Source: Thalassospiraceae bacterium LMO-JJ14 (GTDB lineage Bacteria; Pseudomonadota; Alphaproteobacteria; Rhodospirillales; Casp-alpha2). Taken from it: a DNA stretch of 64,000 bases. The translations under genes and the position numbers were made by a program. This document shows positions 1-11,455 of the stretch, piece after piece. Numbering within the stretch: position 1 is the first letter of the stretch; each line of letters starts with the position of its first letter. A model generated the notes under the pieces. The model did no database searches and was not told the DNA's origin. It saw only the letters and a list, made by a program, of their open reading frames with translations. The stretch is taken from the NCBI GenBank assembly GCA_021555105.2, contig CP134604.1, positions 3,712,001 to 3,776,000 on the forward strand, written 5' to 3'.

Positions 1-412
1 GGCCCCGTTCCACGTATTCGATGGCCGCCATCATTTCCTCGGCAAGATTAAGGTGCTTTCGCGCTTCCTCAATCTCATGTTCCGTGGCCGAGGCTACTTT
101 TTCCTTGGCTTGTCGGAGTCGCTCTTCAGCATCCTGCCGATTGAGATCGTTAACGAGAACCGCCTCTTCCGCAAGCACGGTGCAACGTTCCGGCGAAACC
201 TCGCAGAAACCACCAGCAACGAAGATTTCCTCGGTTACCTTGCCGCCCTCAAACACCTTGATGACACCCGGACGGACCGAGCAGATCAAAGGTGAGTGGT
301 TCGGCAGGATACCGACGTCGCCTTCGGCGCCCGGCACGACAACCATCTCCACCGGCTCCGATTTAAGGAGCCGTGACGGTGAGACAAGTTCAAATTCGAC
401 CATTTCGGCCAT
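1..412 (-). CDS. atpC: ATP synthase epsilon subunit (3' end cut by window edge)
   Basis: This is the rotor-stalk subunit of F1, which couples proton flow through Fo to ATP synthesis at the inner membrane and can inhibit hydrolysis. The 137 visible residues cover the N-terminal beta-sandwich, including the typical stretch GAEGDVGILPNHSPL, and then the start of the C-terminal helical hairpin rich in Glu, Arg and Lys. The start is the first ATG of MAEMVEF; a second ATG lies three codons inside. It is the last gene of atpHAGDC, 21 bases after atpD. The stop codon lies outside the window. Confidence 0.95.
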   Translation of the reverse strand, partial: MAEMVEFELVSPSRLLKSEPVEMVVVPGAEGDVGILPNHSPLICSVRPGVIKVFEGGKVTEEIFVAGGFCEVSPERCTVLAEEAVLVNDLNRQDAEERLRQAKEKVASATEHEIEEARKHLNLAEEMMAAIEYVERG

Positions 413-433
413 TTGTCGCTCCTTCGGAAACGA

Positions 434-1858
<1,425 letters not shown>

Positions 1859-1889
1859 TTAGCTCCGTTGCCTTACGGCCTCTGGGTTA

Positions 1890-2786
1890 TCAGAGCGCTT
1901 CCGCGCCCGAGATGATTTCAATAAGTTCCTTGGTAATCACAGCCTGACGGGTCCGGTTATAGGTCATCGTCAGGTTATCGATCATATCGCCCGCATTTCG
2001 CGTTGCATTGTCCATAGCGGTCATTCGTGCGCCGTGTTCGGATGCCGAGCTCTCAAGAAGCGCCTGGAAGATCTGCGTCGCAATATTCCGCGGCAGCAGG
2101 TCTGCGAGGATTTCCTCTTCTTCAGGCTCGAAGATATAGACGGCACGTGCGCCACCAGCCTGCTTTTCTTCCTCACCCTCGTCGCCATTGTCTTCCATGG
2201 CGAACGGGATCAGTTGCTGCGGCGTAACGATCTGACTGATCGCCGACTTGAATTTGTTGAAGATGACGGTGCAGACGTCGAATTCATCCGCGTCGAACAG
2301 CTCCGTGATTTTTTCGGCAACTTCAACAGCTTCGTCGAATTCAACACCGCGACGGCCGATATCGGTGAAGCTCGCGATGATCTTATCGTCGAACTCACGA
2401 CGCAGAAGGTCGCGGCTCTTGCGGCCGATTGTGATGATCTTGAATTCAGTACCGTTCCGAGCACATTCGCGCAGACGCCGACGCGTTTCACGGACGATTG
2501 TACCGTTGAAACCGCCGCACAGCCCGCGGTCGGATGCGCAAACCACATAGAGCTGACGGTTGCCACCGGTGCCCGCCAGTAATTTCGGCGCGCCTTCGGT
2601 ATCACCGACGCTTTTTGCGATGGAAGTAAGAATGCGATGCATGCGCTCGGCATAGGGACGCGCCTGTTCGGCACCTTCCTGGGCACGGCGCAGCTTGGCA
2701 GCCGCAACCATCTTCATCGCGCTCGTGATCTTCTGCGTCTTCTTAACGCTCGAGATCCGGCCTTTCAGGTCCTTCAGATTAGCCAT
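1890..2786 (-). CDS. atpG: ATP synthase F1 gamma subunit
   Basis: This is the central rotating shaft of F1. The 298 residues begin [20 protein letters not shown] and end in the conserved helix with [16 protein letters not shown], which together form the antiparallel coiled coil inside the alpha3-beta3 ring. An insert rich in Glu and Asp ([15 protein letters not shown], about residues 198-212) falls where alphaproteobacterial and mitochondrial-type gamma subunits vary. It lies 30 bases after atpA and 34 before atpD. Confidence 0.98.
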   Translation of the reverse strand: MANLKDLKGRISSVKKTQKITSAMKMVAAAKLRRAQEGAEQARPYAERMHRILTSIAKSVGDTEGAPKLLAGTGGNRQLYVVCASDRGLCGGFNGTIVRETRRRLRECARNGTEFKIITIGRKSRDLLRREFDDKIIASFTDIGRRGVEFDEAVEVAEKITELFDADEFDVCTVIFNKFKSAISQIVTPQQLIPFAMEDNGDEGEEEKQAGGARAVYIFEPEEEEILADLLPRNIATQIFQALLESSASEHGARMTAMDNATRNAGDMIDNLTMTYNRTRQAVITKELIEIISGAEAL

Positions 2787-2816
2787 GTGGCGTCTACCCG
2801 GTCCTTATTCGTCAGC

Positions 2817-4349
2817 TTACGAGAAGTTCTTCGTGAACTCGTCGAGCATCTTGCTCAGTTTGTCCTTGGTATCATCGGAAAGCGCGCCTTCTTCACGGAT
2901 CGCTTTCAGGATATCCTTACCCTTGTCACGGATTTCGTCGAGCCAGCGCTGTTCGAAATCGGTCACCTGGTTCAGATTGATACCATCGAGATAGCCTTCC
3001 ACACCGGCGAAGATCGCAACAACCTGCTCTTCAACCGGCAGCGGCTGGTACTGGCGCTGCTTGAGAAGTTCGGTCAGACGCGAGCCACGCGCCAGAAGCT
3101 TCTGCGTCGATGCATCCAGATCGGAGGCGAACTGCGCGAAGGCTTCCATTTCACGGTACTGTGCCAGTTCAAGCTTGATCGAGCCGGCAACCTGCTTCAT
3201 CGCCTTGATCTGTGCTGCAGAACCAACACGTGACACCGACAGACCGACGTTCACCGCCGGGCGGATGCCTTTGAAGAACAAGTCCGTTTCCAGGAAGATC
3301 TGACCATCGGTAATCGAGATAACGTTGGTCGGAATGTATGCCGACACGTCACCGGCCTGGGTTTCAATCACAGGCAGCGCCGTCAGAGAACCGGCACCGG
3401 CCGCATCGCCCATCTTAGCCGCGCGCTCGAGAAGGCGCGAGTGAAGATAGAAGACGTCGCCCGGATAAGCTTCACGACCCGGCGGACGGCGAAGCAAAAG
3501 CGACATCTGACGATAGGCAACCGCCTGTTTCGACAGATCGTCATAGAAGATAACCGCGTGCATGCCGTTGTCGCGGAAGTACTCACCCATGGCGCAACCG
3601 GCATACGGCGCCAGGAACTGCAACGGGGCCGGATCGGATGCTGTCGCGGCAACGACAACCGAGTATTCGAGAGCACCGAAGTCGGACAGCGTCTTGACCA
3701 GCTGAGCAACGGTCGAGCGCTTCTGACCAACGGCCACATAGATGCAGAAAAGTTTCTTGGAATCATCATCCGTCGCGTCGTTGATCGACTTTTGGTTCAG
3801 AATGGTGTCGATAATGACGGCGGTTTTACCGGTCTGGCGGTCCCCGATGATCAACTCGCGCTGACCACGACCGACCGGGATCAGCGAATCGATGGCTTTG
3901 AGGCCCGTCTGCATCGGTTCGTGCACCGACTTACGCGGGATGATGCCCGGCGCCTTGACTTCGACCAGTGCGCGCTCGGTGGAGTCGATTTCACCCTTGC
4001 CGTCGATCGGGTTGCCGAGTGCGTCGACAACACGGCCCAACAGGCCTTTGCCAACCGGCACGTCGACGATGTCGCCGGTCCGTTTGACGGTATCGCCTTC
4101 CTTGATCGTACGGTCATCGCCGAAAATAACGATACCGACGTTGTCGGTTTCGAGGTTCAGGGCCATCCCCTTGATGCCGCCAGGGAACTCGACGAGCTCG
4201 CCGGCCTGCACTTTGTCGAGACCATAAACGCGGGCGATGCCATCACCGACGGTCAGAACCTGACCGACTTCGGCGACTTCGGCTTCGTTCCCGAAGTCCT
4301 TGATCTGCTTCTTGAGGATATTGGAAATCTCTGCGGCTTTGATTTGCAT
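2817..4349 (-). CDS. atpA: ATP synthase F1 alpha subunit
   Basis: This is the regulatory nucleotide-binding subunit of F1. The 510 residues are full length. The P-loop GDRQTGKT is at residues 169-176, the beta-barrel domain is at the N terminus, and the signature [17 protein letters not shown] is near residue 370. Its start codon overlaps the atpH stop by one base (TGATG), which implies translational coupling. Confidence 0.99.
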   Translation of the reverse strand: MQIKAAEISNILKKQIKDFGNEAEVAEVGQVLTVGDGIARVYGLDKVQAGELVEFPGGIKGMALNLETDNVGIVIFGDDRTIKEGDTVKRTGDIVDVPVGKGLLGRVVDALGNPIDGKGEIDSTERALVEVKAPGIIPRKSVHEPMQTGLKAIDSLIPVGRGQRELIIGDRQTGKTAVIIDTILNQKSINDATDDDSKKLFCIYVAVGQKRSTVAQLVKTLSDFGALEYSVVVAATASDPAPLQFLAPYAGCAMGEYFRDNGMHAVIFYDDLSKQAVAYRQMSLLLRRPPGREAYPGDVFYLHSRLLERAAKMGDAAGAGSLTALPVIETQAGDVSAYIPTNVISITDGQIFLETDLFFKGIRPAVNVGLSVSRVGSAAQIKAMKQVAGSIKLELAQYREMEAFAQFASDLDASTQKLLARGSRLTELLKQRQYQPLPVEEQVVAIFAGVEGYLDGINLNQVTDFEQRWLDEIRDKGKDILKAIREEGALSDDTKDKLSKMLDEFTKNFS

Positions 4350-4909
4350 CAGCCAATCCCTTTCATGGCGAGGCGCATTTTCTGCAGTTTGGTTTTTAAT
4401 GAATTATCGACCATTCGCGATCCGACCCGGACAACAAGACCGCCAAGCAGTGTCTCGTCGACACGTTGATCAACCTGTACTTTGGAGCCGATCGCTTTCT
4501 TAAGCGCGTCTTCGATGCCGGTAAGCTGAGCTTCGGTCAAAGCCTTGGCGGAAACCACCTCGGCATTCACTTCACCCCGGCTTTCGGCCAGCAATGTCTG
4601 ATACGCCTTGATCATGCCGGCAAGCGCGAACAAACGGCGGTTTTCCGCCACCACGCCGACAAAATTCTTCGTTAATGTCGAGAAGCCGGCCTGTTCGCAT
4701 ATCGCGTCCATGGCCTGGATCTGATTGTCACGAGAAATAACCGGCGATTTGATAAGACGGGCAAGATCGTCACTATCGTCGATCATCGCACGCAATTGCT
4801 GAAGATCATTAGCGACTTCATCGAGTTGCTTGTCGTATTCGGCCAACTCAAAGAGCGCCGTCGCATACCGACCTGACAACCCGGTCGCGCCCGAACTATC
4901 CGATGCCAC
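4349..4909 (-). CDS. atpH: ATP synthase delta subunit
   Basis: This peripheral-stalk subunit links F1 to the b subunits. The frame is open upstream to 5047, but the family begins at the segment [15 protein letters not shown], and the upstream part has no family-like sequence. I therefore place the start at a GTG (4909) giving [10 protein letters not shown], with a GAGAGG ribosome site about nine bases upstream. That gives 186 residues, the usual length. It is the first gene of atpHAGDC; as is usual in alphaproteobacteria, the Fo genes are not adjacent. The start is inferred. Confidence 0.93.
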   Translation of the reverse strand: MASDSSGATGLSGRYATALFELAEYDKQLDEVANDLQQLRAMIDDSDDLARLIKSPVISRDNQIQAMDAICEQAGFSTLTKNFVGVVAENRRLFALAGMIKAYQTLLAESRGEVNAEVVSAKALTEAQLTGIEDALKKAIGSKVQVDQRVDETLLGGLVVRVGSRMVDNSLKTKLQKMRLAMKGIG

Positions 4910-5083
4910 CTGGGAAATCCCTCTCGTTAGGCCTTGTTTGGCCTGTTGTTTAGTGCTTCTGACGCGCCGTAGACCCGGCGTACGCCAATCCCACGACAAT
5001 CCCCGGTTCCGCAAGGCAACCCTGCGAAAGCGGGGAACAGGTATCATACTGATTAAGGCTGCGCAACCCGGCTAAATACGGTT

Positions 5084-5098
5084 TTTTGCAGTGCAAAA
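5084..5098. promoter_or_regulatory. Inverted repeat upstream of the atp operon
   Basis: The perfect seven-base inverted repeat TTTTGCA-G-TGCAAAA lies between priA and atpH, about 175 bases upstream of the atpH start. It may be an operator or part of the atp promoter region. I could not place convincing -35 and -10 boxes here, so the role is open. Confidence 0.25.
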
Positions 5099-5146
5099 CC
5101 ACTATTGTTTTCAATTGCTTATTATCTAAATTCCACAGCCGGTCCG

Positions 5147-5177
5147 GAAAAAATGCCGGGGGGACTAAAAAACCCGG
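5147..5177 (-). terminator. Probable terminator after priA
   Basis: Read on the minus strand, CCGGG and CCCGG form a five-base stem with a T-rich loop. The stem is followed by GCA and a run of six T. It sits just after the priA stop and before the atp promoter region. The stem is short, so the call is moderate. Confidence 0.4.
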
Positions 5178-5185
5178 AAATGCCC

Positions 5186-7408
5186 CTAGAAGAATGATAC
5201 CGGATCGACGTCAATCTGGACACGTACTTTCCTTGCAATAGGCGCCCTATGCACCCAGTCACGGACCAAAGCCTGCGGATTGGCCCCTTTGGGCGCAGAC
5301 AGCAAAAGGCGCCGCCGATGACGTCCGCGCAACAAGGCCAGAGGTGCCGGCGCGGGGCCCAGAACCCGAACCCCCTCTCCCCGTGGTGCGGCTCTGGCGA
5401 GATTCGCCGCCGACTGATCGACATCGGCTTCGTCGCGGCCGGAAACGATAAGCGCCACCAACCGGCCAAACGGCGGCATGTGCGCCGCTTCACGCGCGGC
5501 ACTTTCGGCATCGATGAAGGCATCTCGATCGCCACAGGCCATCGCTTTCATGACCGCATGGTCCGGCATATAGGTCTGCAGAAACACCCGGCCTGGCCGT
5601 TCGCCGCGCCCGGCCCGCCCGGCAACCTGATAAAGCAGTTGAAAGGTTTTTTCAGCAGCCCGGAACTCGCCGCCGGAAAGACCAAGATCGGCATCGACAA
5701 CGCCGACCAGCGTCAGCCCCGGAAAGTGATATCCTTTGGCAACGATCTGTGTGCCGATCACCAGATCTATATCCTTCTCTTCTATCAGGCGCACCAGTTC
5801 AGCCGCCTGTTTGGGTCCGTGCACCATATCGCTGGCGGCGATCACGGTCCGCACCTCGGGAAACAACAGTTGAATTTCTTCGGCTAGTCTCTCGACGCCC
5901 GGCCCGCAAGGCACCAGCGATTCCTTGTCCTCGCAGTTGGGGCAGGTTTCCGGGGGCTTGGTCTGGAATCCGCAATGATGACATTGCAACCGGCCGACCA
6001 GGCGGTGCTCGACCAGCCATGCCGTGCACCGCGGGCATTGCAGCCGATGCCCGCAGGTCCGGCACAGCGTCAGAGGTGCATAGCCGCGCCGGTTCAAAAA
6101 CAGCATCGCCTGATCGCCTGCCTCGAAAGTCTCCGCCAGCGCCTCGGCCAGCATCGGCGACAACCAGCGGCCGCGTGCCGGGCCGTCCTTGCGCATATCG
6201 ATCACCGAAACGCCGGCGAGTTCGGCGCCGCCATGCCGGGCGGGCAGGGTCACTTCCGAATACCGTCCGCGCTTGACGTTGGTGACGCTTTCGAGCGACG
6301 GCGTCGCCGATACCAGCACAATCGGAATATTTTCCAACTGCGCACGGACCACGGCCATGTCACGGGCATGATAGACGACGCCCTCTTCCTGCTTGAACGA
6401 TGCGTCATGTTCCTCGTCGACGACGATCAGACCCAGTTCATGAAATGGCAGAAACAGTGCCGAGCGTGCGCCAACGACAACGCGGATATGCCCCTCGGCA
6501 ACGGCGCGCCAGGTATCGCGGCGTTTCGCCATGGTCAGTTCCGAATGCCACATCGCAGGCGCGGTGCCGAAGCGGGCCTCGAAACGGGCCAGCCACTGCG
6601 CCCCCAATGCGATTTCGGGCAGCATCACAAGGACCTGCCTGCCCTGCGTCAGCGCCTTGGCCACGGCTTCGAAATAGACTTCCGTCTTGCCCGACCCCGG
6701 GACACCGTCGATCAGTGTGACGCCAAACCCGTCGCCGACGCCATCGCAGAGTGTCTGCGCCGCCGACGTCTGCTTTTCGCTGAGATCAACCCCCCGGCGC
6801 GCGGGTTGCGGGGTCGGCCAGTCACTGTCCGGGCTGACCTTGAGGGTCGCCAGTACACCCGCATCAGCAAGCCCCTTGATGACGGAAGCGCCGCAGCCCG
6901 CTTCGCGCGCAATATCGCCGACGGCGAGCGGCGGGCTTTCTTTCAGAAACGCGATCACCCGCTCGCGCGCCTTGGTCGTGCGGTATTCAGGTACGTGTGC
7001 CGCCAGGGCATACACCGTCGCGGGCTTTGGCGGGTCAAATGCATCGGGGACGCTTAAGGCCATTCTGAGCACCGCGCCTTGCGGATAGAGTGTGTATCTG
7101 GAAACCCAATCGACGAGTTGAACCAATGCCGGCGGCAACGGGGCCACATCGCGCCTGGCGATGACTTCACGTAGCTTGGCCGGATCGACATCACCGGTCC
7201 CCGCCCCCCAAATGACGCCGGTCGCCCGTCTTGATGCCAGTGGCACGTCAACGATGTCCCCGACCCGATAGACTTCGTCTTTGCTCACCAGATAGTCATA
7301 TGGTCCGGCCAAAGGCAGTGGCAGCAGGACTGCAACCCTGGCCCCGCCTGCGAATTCAGCCGGCTCAATAATGCCGTCATTAACTTCTATGAAACGTTCA
7401 TCGTGCAT
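5186..7408 (-). CDS. priA: Primosomal replication restart helicase PriA
   Basis: PriA is a 3'-to-5' superfamily 2 helicase that recognises stalled forks and reloads the replisome. The 740 residues show the N-terminal DNA-binding region (RVAVLLPLPLAGPYDYL, residues 24-40), Walker A GVPGSGKT at 235-242, a DEEH box near 330, the zinc-binding cysteine cluster (CRTCGH, CPRC, CHHCGF, CPNC), and the C-terminal helicase motif QVAGRAGRGERPG. An AAGGA sits almost against the ATG, unusually close for a ribosome site, so the start is less certain than the gene. It is divergent from the DUF484-xerC pair. Confidence 0.97.
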   Translation of the reverse strand: MHDERFIEVNDGIIEPAEFAGGARVAVLLPLPLAGPYDYLVSKDEVYRVGDIVDVPLASRRATGVIWGAGTGDVDPAKLREVIARRDVAPLPPALVQLVDWVSRYTLYPQGAVLRMALSVPDAFDPPKPATVYALAAHVPEYRTTKARERVIAFLKESPPLAVGDIAREAGCGASVIKGLADAGVLATLKVSPDSDWPTPQPARRGVDLSEKQTSAAQTLCDGVGDGFGVTLIDGVPGSGKTEVYFEAVAKALTQGRQVLVMLPEIALGAQWLARFEARFGTAPAMWHSELTMAKRRDTWRAVAEGHIRVVVGARSALFLPFHELGLIVVDEEHDASFKQEEGVVYHARDMAVVRAQLENIPIVLVSATPSLESVTNVKRGRYSEVTLPARHGGAELAGVSVIDMRKDGPARGRWLSPMLAEALAETFEAGDQAMLFLNRRGYAPLTLCRTCGHRLQCPRCTAWLVEHRLVGRLQCHHCGFQTKPPETCPNCEDKESLVPCGPGVERLAEEIQLLFPEVRTVIAASDMVHGPKQAAELVRLIEEKDIDLVIGTQIVAKGYHFPGLTLVGVVDADLGLSGGEFRAAEKTFQLLYQVAGRAGRGERPGRVFLQTYMPDHAVMKAMACGDRDAFIDAESAAREAAHMPPFGRLVALIVSGRDEADVDQSAANLARAAPRGEGVRVLGPAPAPLALLRGRHRRRLLLSAPKGANPQALVRDWVHRAPIARKVRVQIDVDPVSFF

Positions 7409-7434
7409 TCCTTATGTATTAAGGCGAAAGCAGC

Positions 7435-7440
7435 TATAAT
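7435..7440 (+). promoter_or_regulatory. Consensus -10 box ahead of the DUF484-xerC pair
   Basis: A perfect TATAAT lies 41 bases upstream of the DUF484 ATG, in the 73-base divergent gap with priA. No good -35 hexamer is seen at the right distance, so this is a candidate only. Confidence 0.35.
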
Positions 7441-7481
7441 GAAACGATTCGCGTGTTAACGGCTTTCACTGGGAGAAGGCT

Positions 7482-8207
7482 ATGAGTGTAAAGATCACCG
7501 ACGTCCTGGATTCTGACGAAAGCGGCGTTGCGGCAATAAGCCCCGACGATGTCGCTTTATATCTGATGCACAATCCGACTTTCTTTATTGAGCATCCGGA
7601 TGTTCTGGATTGCGTCGAACTGCCGGACAGGTTTGTCGCCGGTGGCGTGGTCGATTTTCAGCGCTATCAACTGCAGCGCCGCGAAAGCGAAATCGACGAA
7701 CTCAGGACATGCGCACAGGATGTGATCGAAACCAGCCGATCCAACATGTCGATCCAGACACGAACCCATGCCTCCATCCTGGCCCTGCTTCACGCAAGCA
7801 CCCTGGATCAGCTTTACCGCATTGTTTCCGACGACTTGCCCATACTGCTCGACGTCGATGTCGCCGCCGTCGGCTTCGAGCCATCTACACACGCCAATGT
7901 AACGGTTCTCAGTGAACATCTACGCACTCTGCCGCCGGGCACGGTCGACGCCATCGTTGGCGCCGATCAGGACGTCCAGTTGTATCGCGAGTTCTGGGAC
8001 GACGGCGTCGTCTTCGGCAACGCAGCCGGCCTTGTGAAATCAGCCGCCATTGCACGGATCAAGCCGTCCGTCGCCATGCCGAACGGACTAATCGCGCTGG
8101 GCGCACGCGACAACACATTTGCCCCCGGTCAGGGGACCGAACTGTTTTCCTTCCTGGCGCGCATCATTGAAGCATCTGTGATGCGGCTTTCCGGCGATAA
8201 ACCTTGA
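7482..8207 (+). CDS. DUF484 family protein
   Basis: This 241-residue protein has the DUF484 architecture. A short N-terminal helical part contains the phrase DDVALYLMHNPTFFIEHPDVL, then comes a coiled-coil stretch (about residues 60-90), then a GAF-like domain. The family's function is not established. It is widely found directly before xerC, as here, where its TGA overlaps the xerC TTG start. A GGGAGAAGG ribosome site precedes the ATG. Confidence 0.9.
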   Translation: MSVKITDVLDSDESGVAAISPDDVALYLMHNPTFFIEHPDVLDCVELPDRFVAGGVVDFQRYQLQRRESEIDELRTCAQDVIETSRSNMSIQTRTHASILALLHASTLDQLYRIVSDDLPILLDVDVAAVGFEPSTHANVTVLSEHLRTLPPGTVDAIVGADQDVQLYREFWDDGVVFGNAAGLVKSAAIARIKPSVAMPNGLIALGARDNTFAPGQGTELFSFLARIIEASVMRLSGDKP

Positions 8208-9142
8208 TCGGACTGCCGGTCCAACCCGCCGTAGCGACGGTGCTTGAGGACTGGGTTTCGTGGCTGCGTCATGAACGCCGGCTGTCCGAACGCACGGTCG
8301 AAAGCTACAGCCACGACATCACGATTTTCATGCGATTCCTTGATCGTCATTTCGGCTATGCCCCCGGCATCGACGATCTGCGGGAAATGGGCCGCAGCGA
8401 GCTTTGGGCTTTTCAGGCCGAACGCCAGGCGGACGGGTTGACCCCGGTTTCCATGGCACGCGCCTTAAGCGCAATGAAAAGCCTGTTTTCGTTTCTCGAC
8501 AAACGCGGCATCTGCACGAATACAGCCATCACCAATGCCGAGGCGCCAAGATTGCCGAAATCGGTACCGAAACCGATGAGCGTCGAAGATGCTTTTGAAA
8601 CCCTGGACGCCGCCGAGGATATTGCCCGCGAACCATGGTACGGTAAACGTGACCGCGCCTTGTTCGCGCTGCTTTACGGGTGCGGACTACGGATCGGCGA
8701 GGCGATCTCGCTGAACCGGCGCGACGTCGCCGGACTGGAACGGATCGTCATCACCGGCAAGGGCAATAAACAGCGCGTTGTCCCGATGCTGAAAAGTGTC
8801 TCGCGCGAGATCGAAGCTTATCTTGCCATCTGCCCCCATGATGTCGGCGAGGACGGACCGTTGTTCGTCGGCGCACGCGGCAAACGGTTAAACCCGGCAT
8901 TGGCGCAACGCACAATGCGCGGGGTGCGGGCTCTTCTTGGCCTGACGGAAACAGCGACACCGCATGCGCTCAGGCATAGCTTTGCAACGCACTTGCTGTC
9001 GGGCGGCGGCGACTTGCGCACCATTCAGGAACTGCTGGGGCATGCTTCGCTGTCGACAACGCAGCGCTATACGGAAGTCGACGGTGAGCGGCTATTGGAA
9101 GTGCACGCAGCGGCCCACCCCAGGGCGCGTCGCCGGACCTAG
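8204..9142 (+). CDS. xerC: Tyrosine recombinase XerC
   Basis: XerC works with XerD at dif to resolve chromosome dimers at division. The 312 residues have an N-terminal SAM-like core-binding domain (about 10-100) and a catalytic domain with the Arg in YGCGLRIGEA, the Lys in TGKGNKQRVVP, the box HALRHSFATHLL, and GHASLSTTQRYTEV carrying the nucleophilic Tyr. The start is a TTG embedded in the DUF484 stop (TTGA), so the pair is coupled. Position next to DUF484 supports XerC rather than XerD or an integrase. Confidence 0.92.
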   Translation: MIGLPVQPAVATVLEDWVSWLRHERRLSERTVESYSHDITIFMRFLDRHFGYAPGIDDLREMGRSELWAFQAERQADGLTPVSMARALSAMKSLFSFLDKRGICTNTAITNAEAPRLPKSVPKPMSVEDAFETLDAAEDIAREPWYGKRDRALFALLYGCGLRIGEAISLNRRDVAGLERIVITGKGNKQRVVPMLKSVSREIEAYLAICPHDVGEDGPLFVGARGKRLNPALAQRTMRGVRALLGLTETATPHALRHSFATHLLSGGGDLRTIQELLGHASLSTTQRYTEVDGERLLEVHAAAHPRARRRT

Positions 9143-10332
9143 GACGCGAAGCGGAGCGCCGAGCGGTATAAAACAAGCCCGCTGCAGGCCAGACCGATCA
9201 CCACCAGGATCGCCAGATCGTAACCGCCGGCTTCCCAAAGCAGGGACCCGGCGACCGGCGCCATCGCCCAGGACAGCAGATATGGCACCGCCATGGCCCC
9301 GCTGATCGCACCGAAGTTCCGAGATCCGAGAATTTCCCTGGTGATCACCGGGCGCATGATGCTGGTCACCCCATGGCCGCTGCCTTGCAGGATCACGAAG
9401 GCAACAACCAGCGCCGGAAAAGCCTGCGAGAAATAAAGCGCGGTGCCGGCACAGGCGACACCGACGAAGCACGCCGTTGTAATGCCGTGGCTTGAGACAC
9501 GCCGTTCCGCCGCCATCATGGCGAGCCGGCCCGCAACCTGCATCGGCCCGATCATGGACGCCGTGATCACGGCGGCGTCCGCGGAAAGCCCGCGATCGGT
9601 CAGGATCGGCAGAATGTGATTGATGATTACCCCGTGGTTCCCGCCCAGAATGGCAAAACCGATAGCCAGCAGCCAGAATGCCGGTTTCCTGAGGACGTTA
9701 CGGATGCTGAAAACGGGTTTCTCGACCCCGTCGTCATTTGCCGTCAGTACGGCATGTTCTTTTTGATATTCATTTTCCAGGAAGCGCGCCGCCGTCCAAA
9801 CCAAAGGCACACCCACAAAGACCACAAGTCCCGCCAATGTCCATGCTGCGGCGTGCCAGCCGAAAGCATCGGCAATCGAATTGCTGAGCGGAAAGGACAG
9901 TGTGCCGGCAAGCCCGGCGACCAACGTGACGAGGGTAATATCACGGCGCGCCCTGTCACCCCTGGTTCGGGTAATCAACGAGAAGCAGGTCTCGTAAAGG
10001 CAACCGCCCAGACACGCCCCGACGCCGAGCCATATCAATCCGAAGACCCAGACCGAATTGGTGAACGGCAACAACGCAACCAGCATCGCGGCTGTCAGCG
10101 CAGCAAATGTCAGAACATGCGGGCCGCGTCCTTGATCGACAAGCCGTCCGGCAATCGGTGCGAACACGGCGGCCATCAGGATAGCGCCGGTAAAAGCTGC
10201 CGTGATCGACGTCTTCGGCCAGGCTTCGGCCGCTTCCCACTGCACCAGCAGCGCCGCAAAGATATAATATAAACCGGCCCAATAGATGGTTTCGCCGATC
10301 GCCAGGAAAATGATGGCGCGCCGCGCGGTCAT
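9139..10332 (-). CDS. MFS transporter of unknown substrate
   Basis: This 397-residue protein has about 12 hydrophobic segments in two halves with a charged loop between them (around residues 190-215, with ENEYQKEH and NDDGVEKP), as in major facilitator proteins. The substrate cannot be read from sequence. It is the last gene of arsR-permease-MFS, 19 bases after the permease, so an exporter for the same toxic ligand is a reasonable inference. Its end overlaps the convergent xerC end by four bases. Confidence 0.85.
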   Translation of the reverse strand: MTARRAIIFLAIGETIYWAGLYYIFAALLVQWEAAEAWPKTSITAAFTGAILMAAVFAPIAGRLVDQGRGPHVLTFAALTAAMLVALLPFTNSVWVFGLIWLGVGACLGGCLYETCFSLITRTRGDRARRDITLVTLVAGLAGTLSFPLSNSIADAFGWHAAAWTLAGLVVFVGVPLVWTAARFLENEYQKEHAVLTANDDGVEKPVFSIRNVLRKPAFWLLAIGFAILGGNHGVIINHILPILTDRGLSADAAVITASMIGPMQVAGRLAMMAAERRVSSHGITTACFVGVACAGTALYFSQAFPALVVAFVILQGSGHGVTSIMRPVITREILGSRNFGAISGAMAVPYLLSWAMAPVAGSLLWEAGGYDLAILVVIGLACSGLVLYRSALRFAS

Positions 10333-10351
10333 CGCGATCTCCGTTCAGGGA

Positions 10352-11455
10352 TTAGACGACGAGAAACTGATATCCGACACCCGCCAACGTACCGCCGCAC
10401 AGTGCCAAGGCAATATAGAGGACAAAAACCGGACGTTTGACCAGCGCAAACACGGCGATGGCCGCAGGGATGCTGGTGATACCGCCCGACACGAGAAATG
10501 CCATCCCGGCACCCGGGCTGACGCCCATACCGAGCAATCCGTCAACCAGCGGCAGTGCGGCATAGCCGTTCAGGTACGCCGGAATGCCGACCAGAACCGC
10601 ACTTGGAATAGCCCAGACACTTCCCGTACCGAGCACGCTTGCAATGGATTCGCCCGGAACATATGCCAGCATAAGGCTTTCAATAAAGAATGCGATGGTC
10701 AGCCATTTACCGAGAAACAGGCTTGTCGCGAGGCTTTCTTTGCCGAACGTTTTTGACCGGGCCGGTTCCGACCAGAACTTCCACACCACTTCCTTAGGCG
10801 AGCGCACGCTGGACGCACCACAACCGCCGTTACCAACACCGTCGCGTAACGGATTCGCCAGCCAACCGTTGCTTTGCAGACCCCAGGTCACATACCCGCC
10901 GATCAGGCCGATACCGACCGCAGCCGCCGTTTTGGCAATCGCGAAGGGTGTCCCCAGTGTCGCGGCGGTCAGAACGAACATCGACGGATCCATGACCGGC
11001 GATGCGAGCCAGAATGCCATCACGGCCGGCAACGGCACGCCCATCGACAGCAGCGCCGCGATCAGCGGGATAACACCGCACGAACAGAACGGCGACAGAC
11101 CGCCAAAGAGTGCGGCAAAAACAATCATCACCCCGAGGTTTCCGGAAAAGACGTGCGCGATCAACCCATCCGCACCGCTCGCCTTGGCATAGGCCGCAAG
11201 CCCGATAGCGAGCGCCAGGAACGGGGCGATCTCAATCAGGGCCGACATCACGAACTTAAGCGTCGCGGGCACCTGTGCCGTATCCAAAAACGTGAGGGCG
11301 ACGAACGCCAAACCGGCGACCGTCCACGCCATGTTGTTCTTGATCGCCGTCCGCGCACGCTCGAACGGTGACGCATCGGCTTTCGCCTTGGCGGGACCGC
11401 AGCACGATGCGGCGGGTTTGTTTTCTTCGATGTTGATTGCGCTGCTCTCGTTCAT
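10352..11455 (-). CDS. Two-cysteine permease (DUF318/ArsP-like)
   Basis: This 367-residue membrane protein has about eight to ten hydrophobic segments. The motif GLSPFCSCGVIPL near residue 120 corresponds to the conserved Cys-x-Cys of the DUF318 permease family, which includes the organoarsenical exporter ArsP. The cytoplasmic N terminus also carries a Cys pair (AASCCGPAK). It overlaps the ArsR-type gene by four bases (ATGA), so a repressor-transporter pair for a metalloid or metal is likely. Arsenic versus another ligand (for example Cu or Zn) cannot be decided from the sequence. Confidence 0.82.
   Translation of the reverse strand: MNESSAINIEENKPAASCCGPAKAKADASPFERARTAIKNNMAWTVAGLAFVALTFLDTAQVPATLKFVMSALIEIAPFLALAIGLAAYAKASGADGLIAHVFSGNLGVMIVFAALFGGLSPFCSCGVIPLIAALLSMGVPLPAVMAFWLASPVMDPSMFVLTAATLGTPFAIAKTAAAVGIGLIGGYVTWGLQSNGWLANPLRDGVGNGGCGASSVRSPKEVVWKFWSEPARSKTFGKESLATSLFLGKWLTIAFFIESLMLAYVPGESIASVLGTGSVWAIPSAVLVGIPAYLNGYAALPLVDGLLGMGVSPGAGMAFLVSGGITSIPAAIAVFALVKRPVFVLYIALALCGGTLAGVGYQFLVV

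Noticed and set aside
3441-4469. 342-codon open frame on the plus strand opposite atpA
   Set aside because: It is an antisense shadow of atpA with no ribosome site or recognisable motif.
5975-7057. 360-codon plus-strand frame opposite priA
   Set aside because: It is an antisense shadow; the priA motifs on the other strand are unambiguous.
8204-9142. Phage or integron integrase instead of XerC
   Set aside because: There is no attachment site, tRNA or mobile genes nearby, and the DUF484-xerC pairing is a standard housekeeping arrangement.
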